A DNA stretch of 64,000 nucleotides from Bacteroidia bacterium. Its GTDB lineage: Bacteria > Bacteroidota > Bacteroidia > Bacteroidales > Prolixibacteraceae. This document shows positions 9,736 through 17,054 of this stretch, in pieces (within the stretch, counting starts at the first letter, position 1; each line of letters starts with the position of its first letter). The translations under genes were made by a program, and so were the position numbers. The stretch spans positions 1 to 64,000 of the forward strand of contig JAPLDS010000073.1 of the NCBI GenBank assembly GCA_026391295.1. The letters run 5' to 3'. The notes under the pieces were generated by a model. The model did not search any database, was not told the origin of the DNA, and saw only the letters and a list, made by a program, of their open reading frames with translations.

Positions 9736-10965
9736 ATGATTATCCCATTTTCACTTCCTATTATTGACTCTGATGTGATTGCTGAAATGAACGATACACT
9801 GACTAATACCGGTTGGTTAACATCCGGACCTAAAGTTTTGGTCTTGGAGAATGAATTCAAAAAATTAACCACTGCTGAAGCTGTCGTTTGTGTAAATTCA
9901 TGGGTTTCAGGGGCAATGCTTATGCTTCGCTGGCTTGGTGTGGGTTATGGAGATGAAGTTATTGTACCTTCCTATACTTATTGTGCTACCGCATTGGCTT
10001 GTTTAAACATTGGGGCAATACCTGTGATGATAGACGTATTAGATGATTTCACCCTTGATCCAACCAAAATCAAAGCTGCCATAACTTCTAAAACTAAAGC
10101 AATAATTCCTGTAGATATTGGTGGATGGCCGTGTGATTACGACCAAATTCATACTGTTTTAAATGATCAAGAAATTAAAAGTAAATTTATTCCGCAAAGT
10201 CCCAATCAGGAAAAACTAGGACGCATACTCGTATTGGCTGATGCAGCACATTCTGTTGGCGCTAATTACAAAGGCAGGCCAATAGGTACAATTACAGATG
10301 TAACAGTCTTTTCTCTTCACTCCGTAAAAAACATCACCACCGGCGAAGGTGGGGCGATCTGTTTAAATCTACCAAAACAATTTGATCATATAGAAGAATA
10401 CCATTATCTTAAAGCATTGTCCATAAACGGACAAACCAAAAGTGCTTTTGAGAAAAATCAAGTAGGAGAATGGAAATATGATATCATCGGTCAGGGACTC
10501 AAAGTAAATATGCCGGATATCTGTGCTTCGGTTGGATTGGCGCAAATCAGAAAATATAAATCAACTCTACTTCCGGAACGTAAGGAAATCTTTAATTTCT
10601 ATAATCAAGAATTCTCAAAACACACCTGGGCAATTCTTCCTAAATCAGAATCAGAAGAACGAATCTCTTCTTTTCATCTTTACATGTTGAGAATAAAAAA
10701 CATTACAGAAGAACAACGTGATGCCATAATTCAACATATCAGTTCGAAAGGTGTTGGAGTAAACGTTCACTATATACCGATGCCTATGTTGACACTTTTC
10801 AAAAACTTAGGATATCAGATGGACGATTATCCAATTACATATAAATTGTATGCTAATGAAATCTCCTTGCCTGTTTATAACGGATTAACAAATGAACAAC
10901 TACAAAAAATAGTTGAGACGGTTATTGAGGCATACTTCAGTGTAGTTAATGAGCCTAGACATTGA
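9736..10965 (+). CDS. DegT/DnrJ/EryC1/StrS sugar aminotransferase
   Basis: The 409-residue PLP enzyme belongs to the DegT family. Lys198 in FSLHSVKNITTGEGG is the expected Schiff-base lysine, and Asp169 in LADAAHSVGA the PLP-pyridine partner. The family transfers an amino group, usually from glutamate, to a keto-sugar nucleotide. The next gene encodes a candidate 4,6-dehydratase that could make its 4-keto substrate, so the pair may build a 4-amino-4,6-dideoxy sugar. An insertion of about 25 residues (around 140-165) before the PLP Asp is longer than in ArnB-like members. Confidence 0.9.
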   Translation: MIIPFSLPIIDSDVIAEMNDTLTNTGWLTSGPKVLVLENEFKKLTTAEAVVCVNSWVSGAMLMLRWLGVGYGDEVIVPSYTYCATALACLNIGAIPVMIDVLDDFTLDPTKIKAAITSKTKAIIPVDIGGWPCDYDQIHTVLNDQEIKSKFIPQSPNQEKLGRILVLADAAHSVGANYKGRPIGTITDVTVFSLHSVKNITTGEGGAICLNLPKQFDHIEEYHYLKALSINGQTKSAFEKNQVGEWKYDIIGQGLKVNMPDICASVGLAQIRKYKSTLLPERKEIFNFYNQEFSKHTWAILPKSESEERISSFHLYMLRIKNITEEQRDAIIQHISSKGVGVNVHYIPMPMLTLFKNLGYQMDDYPITYKLYANEISLPVYNGLTNEQLQKIVETVIEAYFSVVNEPRH

Positions 10966-10995
10966 AAAAAATTTGATCAAATCAAATCAATTCAA

Positions 10996-12234
10996 ATGCA
11001 AACCAATTTCAATCTAGATAATTTCATAACCACCAAGGTTACCAAACGCCCGAAAAGCTTATTGTTAGATGATTTTATTAAATATACTACAGAACTAAAT
11101 AAGCGAATAAATGGCAAAAAAGTTCTGGTTATTGGTGGTGCAGGGACGATCGGATCATCATACATCAAAGCAATCCTAAAGTTTCAGGTAGCTAAATTGG
11201 TGGTGGTTGACATCAACGAAAACGGACTTACTGAACTAGTGCGAGATTTGAGAAGTTCAAATGATTATAACATTCCAGATGAGTTCATTACCTATCCGGT
11301 AAACTTCGGAGACCCCGTTTTTGAAAAGATTTTTAATGAACATGGTCCATTTGAAATAGTTGCCAACTTTGCAGCTCATAAACATGTCAGAAGTGAGAAA
11401 GATATCTTCTCAATAGAAGCCATGATCGAGAATAATGTGCTTCGGGCTCGTAAACTGCTCGATTTATTACTACAGCATAAACCGGAACATTTCTTTTGTG
11501 TCTCAACAGATAAAGCGGCTAACCCAGTAAACATCATGGGAGCCAGCAAGAAACTGATGGAGGAGTTGATTATGGCTTATTCGGATCGGTTGCCTATCAA
11601 AACGGCCCGATTTGCCAATGTCGCCTTTTCAAACGGCAGTCTCCCGTTGGGCTTTTTGGAAAGACTCAATAAAAACCAACCTTGGTCGTGCCCACGAGGC
11701 ATTCGACGATTCTTTGTCTCACCACAAGAATCCGGTGAATTGTGTTTAATGGCCTCCATCATGGGCGAATCAGGTGATATATTCTTCCCTAAGCTGGACG
11801 AAGAACGGGATATGATTCCGTTTGACCAAATTGCAATGGATCTTCTAAAAACGATGGGCTTAACTCCGGATATTTGTAAGACTGAAGAAGAAGCAAAAGA
11901 GAAAGCTAGTGTCAATCAAGACATCAGAACAAAGGGTGGAGAAATTTTAACTTATCCGATCTATTTCTTTGGCTCGAATACTTCAGGAGAGAAAGCTTTT
12001 GAAGAGTTCTTTACCGATGATGAAGTACTTGACAACGACTCGTTTGTTAACCTAGGGGTGGTAAAGAATTCGAAAAAACGGAGCATCCAAGAGATCGACA
12101 CCATTTTTGATGAGCTAATGCAGCTGTTTGCATCTGGCCATGTTATAAAAGCTGCTATTGTGGATATTCTTACGCATTACCTGCCCAATTTTGAACATAT
12201 TGAAACGGGGAAAGGACTAGACTCAAAAATGTAA
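10996..12234 (+). CDS. NDP-sugar 4,6-dehydratase/epimerase of the FlaA1/CapD family
   Basis: The 412-residue soluble protein has an extended-SDR Rossmann motif (VIGGAGTIGSSYIK, about 43-56) and a STDKAANPVNIMGASKK segment, in which the usual Tyr of the YxxxK pair is Met. That S/M/K arrangement is known from the FlaA1/WbpM group of UDP-GlcNAc 4,6-dehydratases. Unlike WbpM it has no membrane domain, and it is longer than PseB-type enzymes because of a C-terminal extension from about residue 330. It probably makes the 4-keto-6-deoxy intermediate used by the preceding aminotransferase. It begins 30 nt after that gene. Confidence 0.85.
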   Translation: MQTNFNLDNFITTKVTKRPKSLLLDDFIKYTTELNKRINGKKVLVIGGAGTIGSSYIKAILKFQVAKLVVVDINENGLTELVRDLRSSNDYNIPDEFITYPVNFGDPVFEKIFNEHGPFEIVANFAAHKHVRSEKDIFSIEAMIENNVLRARKLLDLLLQHKPEHFFCVSTDKAANPVNIMGASKKLMEELIMAYSDRLPIKTARFANVAFSNGSLPLGFLERLNKNQPWSCPRGIRRFFVSPQESGELCLMASIMGESGDIFFPKLDEERDMIPFDQIAMDLLKTMGLTPDICKTEEEAKEKASVNQDIRTKGGEILTYPIYFFGSNTSGEKAFEEFFTDDEVLDNDSFVNLGVVKNSKKRSIQEIDTIFDELMQLFASGHVIKAAIVDILTHYLPNFEHIETGKGLDSKM

Positions 12235-12306
12235 TTCAAGAATATAACTGACAAGCTTTAAGATGAGCAAGAAATATCTTTCTTAAACCTAGCTTCATAA
12301 TCATTT

Positions 12307-13050
12307 ATGTATTCAAAATTAGGCAAACGATGTTTTGATATTATTGCAGCATTAATTGCGCTAATATCATTAATACCCTTTTTACTTCTTATCTGCATCC
12401 TATTAGTCTTTACTGGCGAACATGAGGTTTTTTATTTCCAAGAAAGACTTGGTTATAAAAAGAGCAAATTTTTAATCTGGAAATTTGCTACCATGCTGAA
12501 ATATAGTCCGAATTTAGGCACGGGTAGTATTACGTTAAGAAACGATCCACGTGTTACATTAATAGGACGTTTTTTAAGAAAAACTAAGATTAACGAATTA
12601 CCACAGCTTGTAAATGTATTAATTGGGAATATGTCGATTGTAGGTCCGAGACCGCAAATGGATATTGATTTTATAAAATTCCCAGTTCATATCAGAAAAG
12701 TTATAAATAATGTCAAACCAGGCCTATCTGGCATTGGGTCTATTATCTTTCGCGATGAAGAACAATTATTGTCGTCTGCAGAAGGTGATAAGCATTTATA
12801 TTACAAAAGGTATATTGCTCCCTACAAAGGAGAAGTAGAACTTTGGTATCAAAAGCATCTCTCTTTTTACACCGATCTCATGCTAATTTTCCTAACGGCA
12901 TGGGTGATCTTATTCCCCAAAAGCGAATTGGTCTTTTCCATCTTTAAAGACCTACCCAAGCGCCCGGAGATCTTCGAAATAAAACAAAGAGGAAAAAGAA
13001 ACACTGATCTGTCAATTGTTAAATCAGTCCGCCCACTGGCGGATCCGTAA
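12307..13050 (+). CDS. Monotopic phosphoglycosyl transferase (PglC/WcaJ C-domain type)
   Basis: The 247-residue protein has the bacterial sugar-transferase fold: an N-terminal re-entrant hydrophobic helix (about 11-36), the ERLG segment, RKTKINELPQ, and GNMSIVGPRPQ. It would transfer a sugar-1-phosphate from a UDP-sugar to undecaprenyl phosphate and so start the repeat unit. In the well-studied PglC dyad Asp-Glu, the Asp position here is Asn96 (INELPQ), followed by Glu97. The C-terminal residues (SVRPLADP) are encoded by a palindromic repeat at 13028-13043, so the tail seems altered by a repeat insertion. It is the last biosynthetic gene of the first block. Confidence 0.85.
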   Translation: MYSKLGKRCFDIIAALIALISLIPFLLLICILLVFTGEHEVFYFQERLGYKKSKFLIWKFATMLKYSPNLGTGSITLRNDPRVTLIGRFLRKTKINELPQLVNVLIGNMSIVGPRPQMDIDFIKFPVHIRKVINNVKPGLSGIGSIIFRDEEQLLSSAEGDKHLYYKRYIAPYKGEVELWYQKHLSFYTDLMLIFLTAWVILFPKSELVFSIFKDLPKRPEIFEIKQRGKRNTDLSIVKSVRPLADP

Positions 13051-13070
13051 CATCTCCCGACAAGTCGGGA
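13028..13070. repeat. Two GC-rich interspersed palindromes
   Basis: TCCGCC-cact-GGCGGA (13028-13043) and TCCCGA-caag-TCGGGA (13055-13070) are perfect stem-loops. Short palindromes of this style are scattered through many Bacteroidota genomes. The first lies inside the 3' end of the sugar-transferase gene, the second directly downstream of it. Confidence 0.6.
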
Positions 13071-13092
13071 CAGGTTGTGTTCAAATTCAGTC

Positions 13093-13308
13093 ATGAAGAA
13101 TTTCAAGATAACCATACCGGACAATAAAGAGCATATTTTCCTTGAAATGATGAAGAAAATCTCGTTTGTAGAAAAAGTTGAAGCCGCAAATGAGCTTACA
13201 ATATCAGAAGAACATCAAAGAATCGTGCATCACCGAATTCAACGGATGGAAGAAAATCCTGAGAGCTGTTTAAGCTGGGAAGATATTGAACGTAAAATAA
13301 AACTCTAA
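13093..13308 (+). CDS. Putative antitoxin of a RelE/ParE-type module
   Basis: The 71-residue protein starts KNFKITIPDNKE and ends in an NPESCLSWEDIERKIKL tail, the pattern of small addiction-module antitoxins common in Bacteroidota. The C-terminal acidic/amphipathic part would wrap the toxin. An upstream TTG at 13075 extends the frame by six residues, but the ATG at 13093 is preferred because the conserved start begins there. The toxin gene follows 5 nt downstream. The pair sits in the repeat-rich segment between the two blocks of the polysaccharide locus. I cannot tell whether the antitoxin itself binds DNA. Confidence 0.75.
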   Translation: MKNFKITIPDNKEHIFLEMMKKISFVEKVEAANELTISEEHQRIVHHRIQRMEENPESCLSWEDIERKIKL

Positions 13309-13313
13309 ACTTA

Positions 13314-13616
13314 ATGTTTAAGGTTATTTATGCCAATGAGCTTTATAACGATATCCAAAATGCAGTAGATTTTTATAATTCCAGAGCAAAAGGCTTAGGA
13401 GTTCGTTTTTTTAAAACTGTTAAAATTCAGACATCAGAAATACAATCAAATGCCTTTGGCTTTCAAGTGCGGTATGCTGATGTACGGTGTATTCCTTTAT
13501 ACAAATTCCCATATACCATTCACTATAGAGTAATTGCTGATACCAATACCATTATGATTATTGCAATTTTTTGTGATTTTCAAAACCCTGAAACATGGGC
13601 AGATCGGCTGAAATAA
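13314..13616 (+). CDS. RelE/ParE-superfamily toxin
   Basis: The 100-residue protein has the ParE/RelE layout: an N-terminal helix with AVDFYNSRAKGLGVRFF, then beta strands ending in PYTIHYRVIADTNTIMIIAIFC. YNSRAKGLG is the usual helix-turn element of this group. Members either cleave ribosome-bound mRNA (RelE) or poison gyrase (ParE); which applies here cannot be told from sequence. It is encoded 5 nt after its presumed antitoxin, appears intact and has a normal length. Such modules are frequent in variable surface-glycan loci and may stabilise the region. Confidence 0.82.
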   Translation: MFKVIYANELYNDIQNAVDFYNSRAKGLGVRFFKTVKIQTSEIQSNAFGFQVRYADVRCIPLYKFPYTIHYRVIADTNTIMIIAIFCDFQNPETWADRLK

Positions 13617-13695
13617 AAAATCTTCCGATGAATGGGGACAGGCCGTGTAACTTGTATTCTAACAAAAAATACAGAAGGATTATTTAAAAATCACG

Positions 13696-13729
13696 AATTA
13701 CGCTTTCAATAGAATTATTCGTAATTTTG
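13696..13729 (+). promoter_or_regulatory. Inverted repeat overlapping a -7 box upstream of the second antitoxin gene
   Basis: Arms AATTACG (13696-13702) and CGTAATT (13720-13726) form a dyad. The right arm overlaps TAATTTTG (13722-13729), which fits the Bacteroidota -7 consensus TAnnTTTG. The layout suits autorepression of the antitoxin gene at 13766. No -33 TTTG was seen at the usual spacing. Confidence 0.4.
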
Positions 13730-13765
13730 TTAAAACTTAAGCACTGAAGTCTAAGAATTAAAGCC

Positions 13766-13972
13766 ATGATAACAATCGAGATCAACGAAAGAACGAAAGC
13801 TGGGAAAGCCATTTTAGAAGCAGCTCGTGTTATGGCCCAGAAAAGTGTAGGGATTGAGATTACCAAAGAAAATGCTATCCTAACTTCGAAAATAAAACGA
13901 AACCACAAGAATCAAATACTCTCTAAGACAGAAAAAGACAACTTCTTAGACGAATTGCAAAATGAACTTTGA
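13766..13972 (+). CDS. Putative antitoxin paired with a broken RelE/ParE toxin
   Basis: The 68-residue protein begins MITIEINERTKAGKAILEAA, a pattern seen in short RelB/Phd-like antitoxins of Bacteroidota, and ends in a charged helix. Its last 11 bases overlap the start codon of the next reading frame, the usual arrangement in toxin-antitoxin operons. The partner toxin gene carries a frameshift, so the antitoxin is now probably without a functional cognate. No identifiable DNA-binding motif was recognised, but the dyad over its promoter suggests self-regulation. Confidence 0.65.
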   Translation: MITIEINERTKAGKAILEAARVMAQKSVGIEITKENAILTSKIKRNHKNQILSKTEKDNFLDELQNEL

Positions 13973-14224
13973 ATTTGAAAAGTCATTTGTCAAAGATTTC
14001 AGGAAACTAACAAAGAACTTGCCAGCTCCATTCTGGAAGTAGCAAAACAAGTTTCAGAAGCTACATCCGCGAATGAAATAATCAATCTAAAAAAACTTTC
14101 AGGTGCTAGATCGGCTTACCGAATTAGAATTGGTGATTATCGGATTGGTGTAATCATAGAAAAAAATATAGTCACATTTGTTGCCTTCGCTCATCGAAAA
14201 GAAATCTATAACCGCTTTCCTTAG
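13962..14224 (+). pseudogene. Frameshifted RelE/ParE-type toxin gene
   Basis: From ATG 13962 the frame reads NFEFEKSFVKDFRKL and then meets an early TAG. Moving to the -1 frame at the CTAACAAAGAA stretch restores KELASSILEVAKQVSEAT and continues to a stop at 14222-14224 with GARSAYRIRIGDYRIGVIIE and AFAHRKEIYNRFP, the classic C-terminal half of RelE/ParE toxins. The interval is one base short of an intact frame, so a single-base deletion near 14005 explains it. The start overlaps the antitoxin gene by 11 nt. A sequencing error is the main alternative. Confidence 0.75.
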
Positions 14225-14234
14225 ATACCCTAGA

Positions 14235-14435
14235 GCGGCAGTGCCGCGAAATATTTGTAGCAAAAGACAAAATCAAACGAAGGAAGGTGCAGCGCACCGT
14301 AATATAACAACCAGCAGATAATAAATATTTAGGTGTTCTGCACCTAAGATTTTTTTCCGCCTAATTTTCTACAAATATCAACGGTGCTCTGCACCTAAAA
14401 TCTTCACAGACAATCCATACAAAGCGGCAGAGCCG
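14235..14435. repeat. Cluster of short palindromes, partly framed by an inverted repeat
   Basis: This lies in the 527-nt gap between the broken toxin and the UpxY gene. Five small palindromes occur: GCGGCA/TGCCGC (14235-14247), GGTGC/GCACC (14286-14298), AGGTG/CACCT (14331-14345), GGTGC/GCACC (14383-14395) and CGGC/GCCG (14425-14435). Perfect 10-bp arms ATATTTGTAG (14251-14260) and CTACAAATAT (14369-14378) enclose about 128 bp, like a miniature inverted-repeat element. No coding capacity was seen. The rest of the gap (14436-14693) is AT-rich and unremarkable. Confidence 0.55.
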
Positions 14436-14693
14436 TGATAAAATTATAGAGATCATCCGAGCCTCCGAGTAATCAGTGGTCAGAAATATAGATAAACACG
14501 GAAAAAAATTATAGAACAATTCTAAATTACAGGGATATTGAATTTTAATATTCGGACCAAAACACAAAAGGGAAAATCATAAGACACTAATCTATAATAT
14601 ATTGAGGATCAAACTATTTAAAACGATTAAAAATAAGACAAAAAGCGATTTAACTGACGCATAACCAACAAAAGAGATTTGTATTCAACTGAG

Positions 14694-14701
14694 TATATTT
14701 G
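14694..14701 (+). promoter_or_regulatory. Candidate -7 promoter box for the UpxY/export block
   Basis: TATATTTG fits the Bacteroidota -7 consensus TAnnTTTG and lies 50 nt before the UpxY start codon. No -33 TTTG is found at the spacing seen elsewhere in this window, so strength or activator need is unknown. Confidence 0.45.
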
Positions 14702-14751
14702 CATTGATTCATCATATTCTCAGATTACAATAGTCCTAACCTTTTGTAAGT

Positions 14752-15276
14752 ATGCCACTTCTAGATCCCTTCACTCAACCTCAATGGCACGCCGCGTATG
14801 TGTCATCACGCGCCGAAAAAAAAGTGCTTTCCGAATGTCAATTTCAAAACATTGAAGCCTATCTTCCCCTACAACACAAACTGCACCAATGGAGCGATCG
14901 GAAAAAATGGGTTGACGCACCGCTGATACCTGGATATCTGTTTGTCCACATTGGTCCTATAGAACAAAATAAAGTCTTACAGCTAACCCATGTGATTCAA
15001 TTTGTCCGCTTTGAACGTAAACTTGCCGTCGTTCAAGACTGTGAAATTGAGCTTCTAAAACGAATGTTGGAACAACATGAATTAGAGGTAAGTGTTACCA
15101 CCGAAGAGCTACTCCCAGGCAAAATAGTGGAGATAACAGCCGGCCCAATGATCGGCCTTCGTGGTGAACTTGTTAGTATTAGGGGGAAAAATAAAGTCTC
15201 GGTACGAATACTTCCATTGGGAATAACTGTTCTAATCGAATCAGCAACAACCCATCTTACCTTAGTTCCTGCTTGA
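14752..15276 (+). CDS. UpxY-family (NusG-like) transcription antiterminator
   Basis: The 174-residue protein has an N-terminal NGN-type domain (QWHAAYVSSRAEKKV, about 12-26; PLIPGYLFVHI, about 62-72) and a C-terminal KOW-like part (EITAGPMIGLRGELVSIRGK, about 125-144). This is the pattern of NusG paralogues that Bacteroides uses to read through its capsule operons (UpxY). It would load on RNA polymerase at the leader and allow full transcription of the operon. In Bacteroides the gene is normally first in the capsule locus; here it heads only the second block, after most biosynthetic genes. The VanZ-like frame follows in phase directly after its TGA stop. Confidence 0.88.
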   Translation: MPLLDPFTQPQWHAAYVSSRAEKKVLSECQFQNIEAYLPLQHKLHQWSDRKKWVDAPLIPGYLFVHIGPIEQNKVLQLTHVIQFVRFERKLAVVQDCEIELLKRMLEQHELEVSVTTEELLPGKIVEITAGPMIGLRGELVSIRGKNKVSVRILPLGITVLIESATTHLTLVPA

Positions 15277-15279
15277 AAT

Positions 15280-15648
15280 ATTAGTGCAATCTGGCTAATA
15301 TATTTAGGCATACTGGCTACTCTTTCTTTAATAGCAGGGAATGACCTTCCTCAACTTGCCGTTTTCGCAGGCTTCGACAAGTTAGTACATAGTTGTCTAT
15401 ATTTCGGATTAACCCTTCTGGGATGCTGGACACTGCATGCCGAATTAAAAAACAGTCGAATTATTCTGATCGCCCTCTTTTGCCTCCTCTGGGGACTAGT
15501 CATGGAAATTTCACAACTCGAAATGAAGCTTGGACGGGCCTTCGAATGGACAGATGAAGTTGCAAATGGCATTGGGATCTTGGTAGGGATTGGCCTTTAC
15601 TTGATGATCTTTATTCACTATAAAAAGTCGTTGAAGACCAATGACTAA
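15280..15648 (+). CDS. VanZ-like membrane protein without a standard start codon
   Basis: The frame is open from the UpxY stop (15274-15276) to TAA at 15646-15648 and encodes a VanZ-like protein with about four hydrophobic helices. Key segments are AGNDLPQLAVFAGFDKLVHS, a GLVMEISQ element and FEWTDEVANGIG, all typical of VanZ. No ATG, GTG or TTG occurs before an internal ATG at 15502, which would delete half the protein. The most upstream possible start is ATT at 15280; CTG (15316) is another option. Reinitiation at the UpxY stop, a rare start codon or TGA readthrough giving a fused protein are all possible. The role of VanZ-like proteins in glycan loci is not settled. Confidence 0.65.
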   Translation: MSAIWLIYLGILATLSLIAGNDLPQLAVFAGFDKLVHSCLYFGLTLLGCWTLHAELKNSRIILIALFCLLWGLVMEISQLEMKLGRAFEWTDEVANGIGILVGIGLYLMIFIHYKKSLKTND

Positions 15649-15724
15649 GTCAATGGCCTAAGAATCAAAAACAGCCTTTAAAAATATCTTTAAGGTCTCT
15701 GCATTCGACCTATTCACTCCGATT

Positions 15725-15756
15725 TTAACGTTAATCTATAAATCCTAACGTTAGGA
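15725..15756. promoter_or_regulatory. Two TAACGTTA palindromes with centres 20 bp apart
   Basis: TTAACGTTAA (15725-15734) and TCCTAACGTTAGGA (15743-15756) share TAACGTTA. Their centres are exactly 20 bp, about two helical turns, apart, which would put two dimers on one face of DNA. They lie about 70-100 nt upstream of the WecA-like gene. An operator pair is inferred; the protein is unknown. Confidence 0.4.
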
Positions 15757-15827
15757 AACTCAAAAAATATTTTTAGCAGACCTATTGATCCAAACCTTAC
15801 CTTAGAACAAACTTAAAGTCAAGTATT

Positions 15828-16997
15828 ATGTTAGATTTACTCTACTCCATCTTACTTCCTTTAGCTATAGCAGCACTTGCATGCTACTACAGCATCCCCT
15901 TTCTTGTGCATGCAGCCAAAGGACTGCATATCTTAACCAAAGTCAATTCTCGTACAGCAAGCCAGACCAGAATCCCGTTACTTGGAGGGTTTGCGATCTT
16001 TATGGGAATGGTAGCAGGCATCATTGTGATGCAAGGTCAATATTCCATCACCAACCTATGGGTATTCCTATTCGCCTGTTTGATTATGATCCGCATTGGT
16101 CTTAAAGACGATATCCATAGTCTTAGTCCAATCCGCAAACTTACAGCTGAATTTATTGCAGCGATGGTCCTGTTTTTATTCGAAGGGATTCGAATAACCC
16201 AATTTCACGGACTTTTTGGCCTTACCACAATTCCACTTAGCGTATCCATATTCGTTACATTATTTGTAGTTATATTAATTATCAATGCGTTTAACTTATC
16301 GGATGGCATCGATGGTTTAGCTGCTGGTATCGGAATTTTGGCCGCCCTAATTCTAGGGATCGGATTTTATTTAAATCAACGGTATGACTTTGCCCTCTTG
16401 TCGAGTTCGTTTGCCGGAGGATTAATCGGCTTCTTCTATTTCAATGTCTATGGACATAAAAATAAACTATTAATGGGTGACGCAGGGTCCCTTTTGGCTG
16501 GGTTAGTCATTTCATTGTTAGTAATAGAATTCAATGAAATCCCCAATCCAAACTACCTCAATCTACTACCCTTAAAAACAACTCCAATTTTAATTTGTGC
16601 AATACTGATCTATCCCTTAACAGATATGACACAAGTGGTAATATGCAGGTTGTGGACTGGCAAACACCCGTTCGTTGCCGATAGAAATCACCTACATCAC
16701 AAACTTTTAGACCTAAAATTCACGCACAAGAAAACAAGTTCAATCATCATTCTCGGCAACCTCTGCTTTATTATTATAAATTTGATTTTTAACGAGGAAG
16801 ATATTCCACTTCTAATTGCACTTAATGTCACAACGGTTATTAGCATTGTGCTATTTATTCGATTATATGCTTTAACCTACAAGAGATCCCACACAGTTAA
16901 CACGACGCTATACATTGAATTCAAGAAAGAAATCCCTGTCTACGGACAAGTAGATTTAAAAGATCAACATCCAGACAGTGAGAAGCTATCGGTATAG
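15828..16997 (+). CDS. Polytopic phosphoglycosyl transferase of the WecA/MraY family
   Basis: The 389-residue membrane enzyme has about ten or eleven helices and all family landmarks: KVNSRTASQTRIPLLGG near the N-terminus, GLKDD(I) at about 90-94, NAFNLSDGIDGLAAG (about 152-166) with the catalytic Asp pair region, GDAGSLLAG, and the RNHLHHKLLDL motif. It transfers HexNAc-1-phosphate from a UDP-sugar to undecaprenyl phosphate. With the monotopic enzyme at 12307 the locus encodes two possible initiating transferases. This one may serve a different glycan or a shared O-antigen-type pathway. It lies upstream of the export protein on the same strand. Confidence 0.9.
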   Translation: MLDLLYSILLPLAIAALACYYSIPFLVHAAKGLHILTKVNSRTASQTRIPLLGGFAIFMGMVAGIIVMQGQYSITNLWVFLFACLIMIRIGLKDDIHSLSPIRKLTAEFIAAMVLFLFEGIRITQFHGLFGLTTIPLSVSIFVTLFVVILIINAFNLSDGIDGLAAGIGILAALILGIGFYLNQRYDFALLSSSFAGGLIGFFYFNVYGHKNKLLMGDAGSLLAGLVISLLVIEFNEIPNPNYLNLLPLKTTPILICAILIYPLTDMTQVVICRLWTGKHPFVADRNHLHHKLLDLKFTHKKTSSIIILGNLCFIIINLIFNEEDIPLLIALNVTTVISIVLFIRLYALTYKRSHTVNTTLYIEFKKEIPVYGQVDLKDQHPDSEKLSV

Positions 16998-17054
16998 GCG
17001 ATCCATGCTCCATAGTTAGTTCTAGTTTATCCTTATCTTAAAGAATCAATTACC

